A DNA stretch of 64,000 nucleotides, taken from assembly GCF_027595985.1 (NCBI RefSeq), contig NC_073305.1:81276474-81340473 (forward strand), given 5' to 3'. This DNA is from Sorex araneus (lineage: Eukaryota; Chordata; Mammalia; Eulipotyphla; Soricidae). How positions within the stretch are numbered: position 1 is the first letter of the stretch; the number at the start of each line of letters is the position of its first letter. Below are positions 12,001 through 21,720 of the stretch, piece after piece. Below the pieces are notes generated by a model. The model was not told the DNA's origin. It saw only the letters and a list, made by a program, of their open reading frames with translations, and searched no databases. The position numbers were made by a program, and so were the translations under genes.

Positions 12001-13210
12001 TGAGTTATGAAAGACTCTGGGTTTTGTAAATGTGTTGATAGGACTCACTCATCAAGCCTGAACAACTCGATCTGGAGAGGCCCTATGGACCTAGGTACAC
12101 AAGTCTGCAGGTACCGACAGTTTTGACACCTTTCAGAAACCGCCTACGCTGCTCACCTGAGGAGCCTGGATAGAGCCTGCGTCACAGCTCACAACGCTCC
12201 AGAGGCAACCGCATTGCAAACAGGCCCTTCTTAGCAATGGTAAACAGGAAATATGCTATCTAGAGACAGCTGCCCCACTCTAGCCACCCCTATCCCCCAT
12301 CCCCACCCCCCAGCCCCGTCTCCCCGCATCACACCCTTATTGCTTTCTCTGCTCTTGTTCCCCTCCCACCGCAATTGGTAAGCAAGGTCAGACGAAAGAA
12401 CATTCCCATCTGGAGCTCTACAGTGTCCCCTGGTGTCTCCTTCCTGACATTACTTTAGAAATGTAATTTCTTTCCCTTTGCCTCCTGAATCCTGAATACT
12501 CCCTGCCTGCTAGGGTTCCTCTGTTAATCTAGACAGTCGCCTCACTTTACCCTTCCTGGGAGTATGTTGTGAAGTCTCCGAGGGTGCCCCAGGGTGGCTG
12601 TGTCACTGCGCCTGAGTGAGGGTGGGGTAGGCCAGCGAGGAGGAGAAAGAGACTGTGTGGAAGGAGTTCTGCAGAAAAGGCAGCTAAGCTTTTGGTTTCT
12701 CTTAAAATGTCTCCTTTATAGTACAGCAGACAAGGCATTTGCCCTGCAAGCTGATGACCTGGGTTCAATCCCCGGCATCCCATATGATGTCTCTGAGCAC
12801 CACTGGGAATGATTCCTGAATGCAGAGCCTTGAGTAAGGCCTGAGTATCGCCAGGTATGTCCCCCAAACAAAACAAATAAAATTAAACGCCTTCTCCTAC
12901 TTCTGTTCTGCAGCCATGCTTCTGAGGACGACCTGGGAATGAGGAGATAAGGAGACCCTTACCCTTGCCCATTCCACTCACCCACCCGGGAAAACAGGGC
13001 TCTCCACAAGCATCTTCTGAATGTGGGCGGGGACCACACTCAGCATTCAATTTCTCTGGGTCTGCTAAGAGTCTGAATTCCTGAACAAATACTTTTCTTA
13101 CCTGATGACTTAATGTGGCCAATAGGACTTAGATTTTGCCAGTCAAATGGATGAGCCAGTGCGAGGCAGCCACAGAGGCAGAAAAGTGCGTGTATCTTGG
13201 GTGGCCACAT
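1..13210 (-). CDS. PLA2G7: PLA2G7, lipoprotein-associated phospholipase A2 (PAF acetylhydrolase), 5' coding part, spliced
   Basis: Secreted serine lipase that hydrolyses the sn-2 acyl group of platelet-activating factor and short or oxidised phospholipids; in plasma it rides on LDL and HDL. Seven coding exons are visible on the minus strand: 13102-13210, 7067-7188, 6295-6439, 4062-4155, 1937-2005, 1272-1392 and 73-186. They sum to 774 nt, which is 258 codons in one open frame, and every junction has GT/AG and matching phase. The start ATG (13208-13210) opens a hydrophobic signal peptide. Recognisable blocks are FDWQ after the signal peptide, [39 protein letters not shown], and the [12 protein letters not shown] segment. 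The family is about 440 residues long, so the GHSFGG nucleophile elbow and the Asp and His of the triad fall in exons left of position 1. No frameshift or stop is seen. The identification rests on recalled family sequence and is very secure. Confidence 0.96.
73..186 (-). CDS. PLA2G7: PLA2G7 exon 8 (last exon inside the window)
   Basis: 114 nt, residues 221-258, from [18 protein letters not shown] to FDIKQLK. Acceptor is AATAG|GT, donor is AAG|GTGAGC. The following exon, expected to carry the GXSXG serine, is not in the window. Confidence 0.94.
187..1271 (-). other. PLA2G7 intron between exons 7 and 8
   Basis: Non-coding. Holds one type B SINE (251-508) and MIR-like relics near 650-760 and 865-960. 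A short direct repeat of a 20-nt unit (tacctattatgattattgga) occurs twice at about 184-225, right beside the exon 8 acceptor. Confidence 0.85.
251..508 (+). mobile_element. Type B shrew SINE
   Basis: tRNA-like head with box B (GGTTCAATTCC), the paired GGCAAGCTA motifs and the ATCGATGAACAACGGGATGA 3' end; no A-tail. Confidence 0.85.
1272..1392 (-). CDS. PLA2G7: PLA2G7 exon 7
   Basis: 121 nt; completes Arg180 and encodes 40 residues from [13 protein letters not shown] to SSERNKQ. Acceptor is TTGCAG|A, donor is CAG|GTACAC. The exon appears one codon shorter than the human one in the acidic KQEE stretch. Tyr205, which I recall as needed for LDL association, is kept. Confidence 0.95.
1645..1790 (+). 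mobile_element. MIR relic
   Basis: Matches the MIR end with CTGAAAATGGGGATAATGGTA after a pyrimidine-rich tract; diverged. Confidence 0.5.
1937..2005 (-). CDS. PLA2G7: PLA2G7 exon 6
   Basis: 69 nt; completes Arg157 and encodes [20 protein letters not shown] followed by EH and the first two bases of Arg180. Acceptor is TTAAAG|G, donor is CAG|GTATGT. Confidence 0.94.
2320..2460 (+). mobile_element. MIR relic
   Basis: Shows the MIR order: AAGTGACTT, pyrimidine stretch, CTGTAAAATAGGACTAATAA. Confidence 0.5.
2464..2600 (-). mobile_element. Old type A-like SINE
   Basis: Antisense pattern of T-run, 'ctggctctgtgct', 'aggggacca' and 'aggcaagcacc'; diverged. Confidence 0.55.
2744..2805. repeat. AT/GT-rich self-complementary tract
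   Basis: Alternating purine-pyrimidine runs of ATATAC, ATGTGC and ATATAT that can fold back on themselves. Confidence 0.7.
2807..2983 (-). mobile_element. Old type A-like SINE
   Basis: Antisense head near its right end (GGGATTGATCCCGGGT box B region) and 'tggttctgtgct' body. Confidence 0.7.
3133..3180. repeat. (TG)n microsatellite
   Basis: Uninterrupted TG dinucleotides, potential Z-DNA. Confidence 0.95.
4062..4155 (-). CDS. PLA2G7: PLA2G7 exon 5
   Basis: 94 nt encoding [20 protein letters not shown] and then [11 protein letters not shown] plus the first two bases of Arg157. Acceptor is TCTAG|GT, donor is CAG|GTAAGT. The FSHGLG motif is the conserved strand-turn preceding the lipase core. 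Confidence 0.95.
4612..4783 (-). mobile_element. Old type A-like SINE
   Basis: T-rich start, 'gtgctcagggatcactcctgg' style body and 'aggcaagcacc' head, all antisense. Confidence 0.75.
5127..5386 (+). mobile_element. Type B shrew SINE
   Basis: GAGCGATAGCACAGCAG head, GCTCGATTCC box B, full type B body and ACAGTGCT-repeat end. Confidence 0.85.
5635..5738 (+). mobile_element. Type A SINE, 3' fragment with expanded tail
   Basis: Begins at GCATCCCATATGGTC and keeps the 'cagagccagggg' body; the tail leads directly into the GAAA array at 5739. Confidence 0.7.
5739..6160. repeat. (GAAA)n/(GGAA)n purine array
   Basis: About 420 bp of pure purine on the plus strand, in blocks: GA, GAAA with GGAA/GAAAA variants, GGAA, GAAA, then GGAA again. 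The long open frames across it in several frames are artefacts of the repeat. Confidence 0.98.
6295..6439 (-). CDS. PLA2G7: PLA2G7 exon 4 (lipoprotein-association helix region)
   Basis: 145 nt, residues 78-125 plus one base. It begins [10 protein letters not shown] and ends LNLLF. Acceptor is CTACAG|GG, donor is TTTG|GTGAGA. Residues 115-117 (Trp-Leu-Met), which I recall as part of the surface implicated in binding lipoproteins, are kept. Residue 114 is Asn, where human has His. Confidence 0.95.
6855..7022 (+). mobile_element. Type A-like SINE
   Basis: GGGACAATAGTACAGTGAGTA head, GGTTCAATCCC box B, 'tatggtccccc' body. Confidence 0.75.
7067..7188 (-). CDS. PLA2G7: PLA2G7 exon 3
   Basis: 122 nt; completes an Ala codon and then adds 40 residues from WINKIQYLM to DLMFEYTRE. 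Acceptor is a T-rich tract ending TTTAG|CA, donor is GAG|GTAATG. Ends on a codon boundary. The IPRG and [12 protein letters not shown] blocks are conserved family sequence. Confidence 0.94.
7244..7495 (-). mobile_element. Type C SINE (type B with extra central segment)
   Basis: Antisense type B ends with an inserted segment of about 85 bp containing 'gagattttagca' and 'ggaggctctttcagggtca'. The tRNA head is missing; it stops at CTCTCCCAAA, where the palindrome begins. Confidence 0.75.
7463..7552. repeat. Near-perfect 90-bp palindrome derived from a SINE
   Basis: Left arm starts ATACTCTCAGTAGCTTGCCG; the right arm is its exact reverse complement through the AT core. Pairing is broken only at two base pairs near the centre. 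Flanked on the right by more (AT)n to about 7602. Confidence 0.95.
7660..7860. other. Unidentified GC-rich segment
   Basis: Markedly more GC-rich than its surroundings, with several CpGs, inside intron 2. Short open frames exist on the minus strand (7670-7855, 61 codons) but no domain is recognised. It may be part of an uncharacterised transposable element. Confidence 0.4.
7986..8180 (+). mobile_element. Type A SINE with (AAAT)n tail
   Basis: Head contains a local duplication of 'cagcaggtagg'; body 'gagcacaaagccaggaataa'; tail of AAAT units. Confidence 0.8.
9200..9348 (-). mobile_element. Old SINE
   Basis: Antisense body with 'gatcatgtgg' and box B region GGGATCAAACC, ending 'tctctggccc'. 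Confidence 0.65.
11770..11845 (+). mobile_element. L2-like relic
   Basis: TTAGACTGTAAATTCCTTGA followed by 'tgcccaggctctttgccttag' style sequence matches the L2 3' region pattern; short and diverged. Confidence 0.4.
12713..12888 (+). mobile_element. Type A SINE
   Basis: TAGTACAGCAGACAAGGC head, GGTTCAATCCCCGGCATCCC, and A-rich tail. Confidence 0.8.
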
Positions 13211-13218
13211 CTTGGGAG
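13102..13218 (-). CDS. PLA2G7: PLA2G7 exon 2: start codon and signal peptide
   Basis: Coding part is 13102-13210 (109 nt, 36 codons plus one base). It reads [20 protein letters not shown] and then PFDWQN. A basic and hydrophobic N-terminus with a cysteine-rich core is typical of this family's signal peptide; cleavage is expected near residue 21. The donor is CAG|GTAAGA. An AG just upstream at 13219-13220 gives a plausible acceptor, leaving 8 nt of 5' UTR in this exon. Position 2 is Trp here, whereas I recall Val in human. Confidence 0.93.
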
Positions 13219-13722
13219 CTGAGCAGAGTTTTAGGGTGAATCTTCAAGATGATTCAAAGAGAGAAAAAAGAGTCTGACATTAGTTTAATAGGCTGACACA
13301 TCAGTTAGACCAAGACAAATCCGTAACATGATTTCATCGAAGGGAAGAAAAATTGCACATGCGTTTTCTGTGCTGTGTTTTTAGTAAGTGCGAGGATTTC
13401 AAAAATCTTTGATTATTAATGCCGGGTTGAGGAGCACAGCAAAGGCATTTGGGGTTTTTGTAACTAGTTCTCTTTGTAGCAGGCTAGTCGCTTGTAACAA
13501 ATGACATCAAGATGGGATCATTATTGCAATCACACATCATAATCATAACACTTCATATTACACACTGGCGTGCCTATAATGTAGCACCCAAGAAGTTTCA
13601 ATATTTTAATCATAATTATACAATGGTCATATTGCTGCAGCTGTGTTGGTATTGATGGCATTGTTTCTGTGATGTCTATAATCCTTCTCTGCCCAAGGGC
13701 AGAGGCCAGATCTTAATGAATT

Positions 13723-13806
13723 ATGGTTTTGTGGTGCTAGGGATCAAAATTGGGGCTTCACACAGGCAAGGTAAGTGGCCTACCACTGAACTATAACCTC
13801 AGTCCA
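13723..13806 (-). mobile_element. Short tRNA-like (ID-like) SINE
   Basis: On the minus strand: 'gttcagtggtag' box A-like and 'gatccctagcaccac' box B-like end. Differs from the main shrew SINE and resembles tRNA-Ala/ID-type elements. Confidence 0.5.
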
Positions 13807-13965
13807 GGTTTTGTTTCTTGTCTTCAGGGCCTAATGGAGGGAATGACATACTGTTGATGTTAGATAAATGTTTGTAGAATAAAAGAATGAAACCTGAATT
13901 AGTCATAGCAATAAATATTGGGACACTAAACTAATATCTGGCAAATTCTCATTAAAAATGTATCC

Positions 13966-14133
13966 CCTCCAGCTAGAAAGATTGTACAGCTGGCAAGCAT
14001 TTGCCTTGCACACTGACGCCCCATGTTCTATCTCTGTCACCACATATGGTCTTCTGAGTCCACTAGAAATGATCTCTGGACACAAAACCAGGAGAAAACT
14101 AAGTAAAGCGGGGTATGGCTCAAATTTTAAAAA
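13966..14133 (+). mobile_element. Old type A-like SINE
   Basis: 'gaaagattgtacagctgg' head, 'acatatggtc' and 'aaaaccaggag' body. Confidence 0.65.
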
Positions 14134-14179
14134 GATAAAATCTGTCCCCTTTTATTTTATTTAAAAAAATATAAAATAA

Positions 14180-14342
14180 AAAGCAGGTAGGGTGTTTGCC
14201 TTGTACGCAGCCGATCGGAGTTCGATTCCCAGCATCCCATATGGCCCCCAAGCACCACCAGGAGTAATTCCTGGGTGCAGAGTCAGGAGTAACCCGTGTG
14301 CATCGCTGGGTGTGACCCAAAAAGCAAAACAAATTAAAAAAT
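14180..14342 (+). mobile_element. Type A SINE, slightly 5' truncated
   Basis: Starts at GCAGGTAGGGTG; box B GTTCGATTCCC; ends GTGTGACCCAAAAAGCAAAA. Confidence 0.9.
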
Positions 14343-14442
14343 TAAGTAAATAAAATTTCACACCTTATGGAGTGACGTAAAGTTCAAGTCACTATCAACT
14401 CTCACTTGAAACTGGACAATGACCTCCCACTGCCACCGTGCG

Positions 14443-14622
14443 TTTTTTTTTTCTTTTTGGGTCACACCTGACAATGCTCAGTGCTCAGGGGTTTTTCCTG
14501 ACTCTGCACTCAGGAATCACTCCTGGCAGTGCTCTGGGGACCATATGGGATTCTGGAAATCGAACCCAGGTTAGCCACATGCAAGGCAAGCACTCTACCT
14601 GCTGTGCTACCACTCCAGCCCC
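14443..14622 (-). mobile_element. Type A SINE
   Basis: T-run, TTTTTGGGTCACACCTG, box B antisense GAAATCGAACCC, head end CACTCCAGCCCC. Confidence 0.9.
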
Positions 14623-14639
14623 CGCCACCATGCTTTTAC

Positions 14640-15100
14640 CCTTTCCCTACCGTCTACTCCCCTCTTAGCTGCCGGGTGACTACATCACTCCTCTGCTCCA
14701 AACCCTGAGTCACTTCATATCTCACCAAGCAAAAGCCAGAGACCTTGAGATTTCTGTATTTATCTCTTCTAAGAAGACTCCTGATCCTGAAACCCAAATG
14801 ACAGGCATTCACATCCTTAAGGTTGGTGTCTATGTTACCTTCTCCATGAAGTCCAAGATCAAATTAAAATTACCACCAAGCTCCCTTCCCCACACCAGGA
14901 CATGTTCTATGCACTGCTTCTTATTTTTAATCCATGGTATTTACCACTGACTAACATGCTCAGGATATTATTTATTTAATTTCTCCACTCAGCTCTATGC
15001 AGTAGGGAATTTTAAATGTTTTTCTCCTCCTCTTCCTCTCTCCTGGGGTCCTAGCATTATAGCAAATAGAAGGTACTGGTGAGTGAATAAATTCAGCCTC
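14640..15100 (+). mobile_element. L2 relic
   Basis: Reads in the order of an L2 3' end, finishing with 'gtcctagcattatagcaaatagaagg' type sequence and GAGTGAATAAATTC; diverged. Confidence 0.45.
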
Positions 15101-15530
15101 CTACAAGCTTCTAACACATATGGTTACTAAGAAGAATGGAATAAGTTTAGTGACCCATGTGAGTACTAGTCCATAATACTAATGGGTACTCTCTAGATGG
15201 TGCAAATGTGTTGCAGGAAAATATAAAAACAGACCTATGGCAGTTAGCAATAACAAAAATCTGGGACCTGGTGGCCTTGTGTTTGCACTAAAGACCTGGG
15301 ACTGAGAAATGGGAATTTACATGGAAATATTCTGGACATCAATAGGTTAGCAAGTCTTCTCCAGTCCCTTCTCTCTCTAATACAGTGAACTCAGAAACAA
15401 CATGTGATTGCTCAAGAGTGAGGAAGCCTGGATAACTAGTCACTGAAGAGAGAAGTGTCCCTGATAATGCATATGACTTCCCACAAGCAGGAAATTAAAA
15501 TGTGTTAAGTCAATAAAATATCCAAGTTAA

Positions 15531-15612
15531 CCTCAGTCTGTGACTTGGTGTTACAGTGCATGCCTTTCATGTATAAGGTCCTGAGTTTCATCCAGGTACC
15601 ACCAAAGAAAGA
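15531..15612 (+). mobile_element. Short tRNA-like (ID-like) SINE
   Basis: Low-complexity tRNA-like unit 'gcatgcctttcatgtataagg' ending in TACCACCAAAGAAAG; weak. Confidence 0.35.
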
Positions 15613-15647
15613 AAAGAAATATAATGTTCTCATTAAGGTGTGGCTTT

Positions 15648-15755
15648 TGTCCAGAGAGATAGTACAGGGGTTAATGATCCTTGTCTTGCATGTGGCCAAC
15701 CACAGCTTGATCTCTGGAGTTTACTGAGTATTTTCTGAGACAGAGCTACAAATAG
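15648..15755 (+). mobile_element. Old SINE with CA-repeat tail
   Basis: CCAGAGAGATAGTACAGGG head and 'tgcatgtggccaacc'; followed by (CA)n. Confidence 0.6.
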
Positions 15756-15758
15756 CAA

Positions 15759-15799
<41 letters not shown>
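15759..15799. repeat. (CA)n microsatellite
   Basis: Uninterrupted CA run after a SINE tail. Confidence 0.95.
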
Positions 15800-15807
<8 letters not shown>

Positions 15808-16283
15808 CAAGTAAAAAACAAAAATAAACATTCAAAAGTTGTTCCACAGTTATTGCTCACAAGGCCCTACCAAGACTAGTATCAGATAGAAATCAATTCA
15901 TAGGTATTTACTAAACAAATGCCACATAACATAAGCATAATTTGTCAACACCATGTTAATTATATAAACAACTGTGATAAACACTGTTGAATTTGACTGA
16001 ATCCTAGATTTTAAGAGTTTACAGTTGGATTTCAGAGACAAGACTGGCAAGAAGAAAGCAAATTACAGAGACACTTAAAAACCTTAAATGAAAAGATACC
16101 GATGTTTAACACAACACGAAAGATTTGGAGAAATATTTATCTGGAAAAAAAGGTTTCCAAGAAAACAGGGTTATCAGAAGGTTAGCTCTTATCATACAGA
16201 ATAAACATCCAGAGGTCAGCAGAAAAATTCCAGTGGAACTTTGAGCGTCAGCTACCTTTGACTAACCACACTCCCTTATATTC

Positions 16284-16335
16284 TGTCTCTCCTCTCTCTC
16301 TCTCTCTCTCTCTTCTCTCTTTCTCCATCTCTCTT
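16284..16335. repeat. (CT)n microsatellite
   Basis: Pyrimidine run of CT units with TTCT interruptions. Confidence 0.9.
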
Positions 16336-17151
16336 TGGTGGGATCAGATAAAAGTGTGCAGGTGTAAGTCTTTTGACTATACATAATTTCTCTTAATTTT
16401 ATCTTGTTCAACATTATTTTAAATTGTATTATAAAGTTGCATAATGATTTAAAAATCTTGAACATGAGAACAAGGTCATTAAAACTCGAGTTGTCTCTTT
16501 ACTGATGACCAGTTTTTAACATATTTTCCTCCAGATGTATCTGGTACCAGCTTTGCACACACACACCATCTATGCAATATAAATATACACTTATTTACTT
16601 ACACAAATATATATATAGCTTTTAAAAGTGTTTCTGAAACTTCACACTACATATTCCATTTACATTTTATCTTGATAATATGTAGTTACAGTTTTTCCAT
16701 ATGAGTCATAGCACCATAAATTACCTTTTAACATTTAAAATGGCACTTAGGAGTAATTCGAATAAGCTAACTCAAAAGATGGGTACAAATATTGATATCA
16801 CATGAAGTCATGCTAAGCATCCTACACATTTCTGGTTGCTTGCTAGTTATGGGAACCACCGCAATCTGAGCAGGAAGCAAAGAGGTGCATGGAAGAGTTT
16901 GACGGACTAGCCCAATCAAGAAGCTAGTGTGGGAAGTGGAGCTTAAACCCAGAGTGCCCCTGCTTGGTACCACAAATTCCCACTATGTAGTGTCCAGTTC
17001 TATTAACACTGAAACTATAATATGCTCAAGTTAATGAACAGAGCAATTATTTTAATGATGCATAGGGATTCAGGCAGTTTCCTGGATTGGGAAGATTTAG
17101 CAATGGGTTTGAAATTACTCTCTGAAGACATGAAACTTAGACAGTTCTTTT

Positions 17152-17488
<337 letters not shown>

Positions 17489-18261
17489 TTAAATGAAGTG
17501 ACATATTAAAAGACTTTCTAAGCATCTGCAGACTACAGATTTGGAGAAATAGCAATTGAGCTTCCCATGTTAGCAGCCACGAAGCTGAACCCAAACCAAG
17601 CTACCTGCTCACTTTTCCCCACTACCACAACTCAGATTTTCATCATACAGAATCTCCTCTAGAAATATATCAATGGACATGAGTAGAGAGAAAATTCCAC
17701 TTTGGAAATTTTGCTTTAGAAAATTCTACTCCTGTGCTTCTCAGACTCTGGTCTGAGAAGGAGCATGTCACTCAGCCCGTTTGGAAGACGTTTGTCACCC
17801 CGTTTGAAGGGGTGACAAATGGAAAACAAAGAGAAATGATAAGGAGGGGGTCTGCTGTTTATAGGGGCACTGCTGGAACACAGAGGTGAGCTGGCTCACA
17901 GCTACTTGGTTTTTACACATTTGCTGTGAACAACAAGGGTGTGTGGGGGAGGGGGAGAGACAGAGAAAGACAGACAGAAAGCTCATCGCTGATGCTCTCT
18001 CCACTCACTCCCTACCCAACCCTGCCAGGGCCATCACCTTCAGTAACAGTGGAACTCGGGAGAAAAAGCCTGTGAGCTGGGGGACTTGGTTTTATTTGCC
18101 TTTTTACTATAACTGCCTAACAAAGGGCCTGGCTTACAGCCAGCATGAGTCAATGCTTCCTGAGTGAGCATGAAGGAGCCTGGATTCTTCTGGGGTTTGG
18201 GCTCACCAGGTGATGTCACACCTTGCACTGGTAGGGAGGGGCGAATGCAGAATGTGGTAAT

Positions 18262-18380
18262 AGTGCCAAGAGCACAACTGAATCTTGGCTTGGACGTTAG
18301 CCACGTGACTTCCTGCAAAGTACACAGTTTTCCGTGGCACATTTTTCACCTGTAAAATGAGTCTAAGGATAATAATGATA
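18262..18380 (+). mobile_element. MIR relic
   Basis: Clear MIR signature: CACGTGACTTCCTGCAAAGT followed by 'cacctgtaaaatgagtctaagg' and a GATAATAATGATAATAA end. Confidence 0.7.
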
Positions 18381-18383
18381 ATA

Positions 18384-18412
18384 AATTACATATATATATA
18401 TATATTTTTTTC
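18384..18412. repeat. (TA)n/T-rich tract
   Basis: Short TATATA run following the MIR end. Confidence 0.8.
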
Positions 18413-18521
18413 CAACAGTGCGTCTCCATTGAGTGAAATTTGATAGCATCGTGCAATTGCCAGAGATAAGCATTTTCTCAAAGATTAAATAAAGAAAAAT
18501 TATGTTGTTAATCAGGACCTT

Positions 18522-18700
18522 GAGGCTAGAGAGATGGTATGGGGCGAAGCTACATGTTTGGCATGTAACTTACATTGGCTCCAACCCTGGCATCACACAG
18601 TCTCTTGAATATCCCAAACACAGTCTTGAAGGTCCCCAGCACTGTTTGGTGGCCTTGCTCAGGCCTAGAGCTGCAGCATCCGAGCACCGCTTCCCCTCCC
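18522..18700 (+). mobile_element. Probable old SINE
   Basis: GGCTAGAGAGATGGTAT head and CTCCAACCCTGGCATCACAC box B-like part; the body is strongly diverged. Confidence 0.4.
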
Positions 18701-19206
18701 CCCACCCTCCTTGGAGGGCACCTCAAATCACATCTTGCCCTACCCCACAAGACTTTTTCTTTCTGGATTGAAGCAACTTCTTGATCAATATAGCCTCTGC
18801 CTCTAAGCAGTTACACTGAATAGATCTTAACATAAGGATTTCATGAAAGACTCTAACTGTCCCTAAGTTTTGTAAGTAGCCAGCATGCCACACTTCTTGG
18901 AGAACTTTAGGTTCACTGCCTCCTCTTAGGTTAAGTGCTTTAGTCATGTCTGGGGCACTCCTTATGGTTATGACTGAGGCCTCACTCTGGAATCTTATCG
19001 AAGGTTCCACCCTTTCAGCATCTTACTCAGCATCTCAGACTGACTTCCCTGATCTAACAAGCTGCTAAGAGCCACCCGTGTTTCCATGAGTCTTTCCCCT
19101 ATTAACTTTCAGAAAACAACCCTTTCTTCCATCCAAGACCGTCTAGATCCTAACTTCTTAAACTGTGAGTCAGGTAAATTAAAAAAATAATAATCGTTTC
19201 AAATAA

Positions 19207-19380
19207 TTCTTTTTTTCTTTTTGGGTCACACCCGGCGATGCACAGGGGTTACTCCTGGCTCATGCACTCAGGAATTACTCCTGGTGGTGTTTGGGGGACC
19301 ATATGGGATGCTGGGAATCAAACCCAGGTCAGCTGCATGCAAGGCAAATGCCTACCCGCTGTGCTATTGCTCCAGCCCCA
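19207..19380 (-). mobile_element. Type A SINE with target duplication
   Basis: Antisense full-length copy flanked by GTTTCAAATAA at 19196-19206 and 19381-19391. Confidence 0.92.
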
Positions 19381-19716
19381 GTTTCAAATAAATTTCTGTA
19401 TGATTTATTATATGCAAGCATTTGATCTGCATACCTATTGTGTATGCTTTCATATGGGGGTCAAATAGCAATTTCTTACTCAAGAAGGAATTTCAAGTGG
19501 AAAAGTCTATGAAATTCCATCCTAGTGGTTTCTTATCAAACCTGCCCTCTCCATACACACTTCAAAGGAAAGAATTATGAGCTATGGAAAACAAGAAAAC
19601 TATTAATATCCTCTAAATCAAGCCAAGGGATAGCAACTTACTCTTGCTCCTGAGCAGGCAAATATTTTTATCATATAATGATGCAATTAAGAAATTAATT
19701 AATAAATAATCCACAG

Positions 19717-19893
19717 GGCTGAGAAGATAAGTCAGCAGGCTAAGCACACGCTTTACATGCAGGAGCCCAAGTTCCAGTTCTTGGCATCTAATGATCCTCT
19801 GAGCACCAAAGTAACCCCAGAAACACAGAGAAGTGTAAGCAACTCCAAGCACTGCAGGGACTGGCCTCAGCACAAAACAAACAAAAAATAAAT
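19717..19893 (+). mobile_element. Old SINE
   Basis: GGGCTGAGAAGATAAGTCAG head, 'gatcctctgagcacc' body, A-rich end. Confidence 0.65.
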
Positions 19894-20547
19894 AATCTGC
19901 AATATGGGAGCTTGAATTAGTGTTTGAGACACAACTTCAGTATTTGAGGGAGGTAGCTGATAAATAGTCAATGCAAATAATTCTCTGTATTTAAAGAAAA
20001 CCAAAGCCTAAGTGCTCTTGGGAAGTTTAGAAGAGTAACCAGCTATTCTGGTCAAGAAGTCACATTGGAACTACACTGATGTGATGTCTAACACCTAAAG
20101 CAGCAGAAGAAATAAAACTTTAAAATGCATTTTAAAAACAGTTATCCATCTTCTGAATGTCTGCATATGAACTCCTTGGGTCAAAAAGAATTCATGAAGC
20201 TTGCTTCTGGGAGTCAACAAATTCTCCCAATTAACATATCACAGCATCTGAAAAGAGAGAGAGACTAAGGGACTGCTTTTCAGTGCCTCAACTTGTTGCT
20301 TTTGGTTTTATTTTGTTCTCTCATAGGTAAAAACTCGTAATGATATGCAAAGTTATATTTTGACCTCAACAATGATTTGATTCAAAACTTGATTGCTGGT
20401 TTAGTCAAGAAGAGCAAAAAAAAAAAAATCCTATATTTTATTGAACACCTACTATATGCTCGCACTGTGTATAAGCACTCATCCTCATAGCAAAGAGTTA
20501 TGTTCATTAGGATTCATCAAAAAAATATATTTGTCTATACATACATA

Positions 20548-20725
20548 GTTTTTTGGCAGTGCTCAGGACTTACTTCTGATTCTGTGCTCAAGGGTATATA
20601 CAGTTGTGGCATGCTAGTAGCATACTAGTAGCAGTGCTTGGGAGACCATATGCAGTGCCAGGAATCAAACCAGGGTTGTTTGTGTGCAAGGCAGATTCCT
20701 TACCTTTGTACTATTTCTGCACTCT
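20548..20725 (-). mobile_element. Old SINE with local duplication
   Basis: Antisense body; the unit CATGCTAGTAG/CATACTAGTAG is repeated at about 20610-20630. Confidence 0.6.
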
Positions 20726-21596
20726 TTGTTTTGCTTTAGGGAAGTATAAATGGTAAACAAAAAAGAATTATTGTCTGCTCCAAATGTCTGGATCCAGAGT
20801 ACAAGCAATTCAAAGGAGAGTTCAGTAGCTGTGTAGGTGTGTGTGTTTATGTGTGTGTGTGTGAGGGGGGCATACCTCAGCTCCTTATGCCAAGGTAGCT
20901 CATAGGGGTTTTTGTGACCTTGGGGTCCACCTATGCATTCTGCAGCCAGGATCATGCAGACTCCATAGCAGGAGCACATGGCCTGCAGGGTCCCACCCCG
21001 AGCACGGCTGTTTCCCTGGCAACACACTATAGAAGGGATGGGGCAGAGAGGGAGCCGAGGACGTGAGGCACTTACCATGCTCATGGTTGCCCCCCTTCAG
21101 TCTTGACTCCTGTGTGGTCCCCTGAGCGCAGAATCAGGAGGACTTCCTCAGTCCTACCAGGATGGGCCTCCAAATCCAAGAATTAAATTTCTTGATCCAA
21201 TTTTTTAAAAGTGGGGGAGAGGAAGGGAAGTCTGACAAGTTTTTAACCCAGCAGCATTGATCTGCCCACAATCTTAGGGAGCACTCACTCTCTTCTAGGG
21301 AAGAGGACAAAGCCAGCGTGAGGCCCATGGCTATGCTCCCTTCCAGAGTCCCACTACCTGCGTGGACAGTCACACAGATGGGTCCCTAGGACTTGCTTTC
21401 TTCCTGGGTCATACTATCAGGCACAGAGGCACCCTGAGCCACTTCAGTCCAAAGGTCAATTGTATTGAAGGGGGGAAAAAAATCCTAAAATGCTACCGTA
21501 TTTCCTACACTAAATCCTTCCATGAGCACATGGTTTTTGCACTTAGAGAAGGACACAACCTACTCTAGTTCAAACAAGGAAATGCTAGCCTAATAA

Positions 21597-21720
21597 TCTT
21601 TATTTTACGTGATAAGGAAACTGAGGCTCAGCGATGCAATAAACAGGATGAAAATACATATTCCTCAGTCACCAGACCATCAGGTTTATAGCAGTCATGA
21701 GCCTGCCTTGGAATTAAGGG
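21597..21720 (-). mobile_element. MIR relic
   Basis: GATAAGGAAACTGAGGCTCA is the antisense MIR core; diverged beyond it. Confidence 0.65.

Larger units (their letters stand above)
7189..13101 (-). other. PLA2G7 intron 2
   Basis: About 5.9 kb, non-coding. Contains the type C SINE and palindrome at 7244-7552, an unidentified GC-rich segment (about 7660-7860), three further SINEs and L2/MIR relics (for example 11770-11845). I see nothing else recognisable from 9350 to 11770. Confidence 0.8.
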
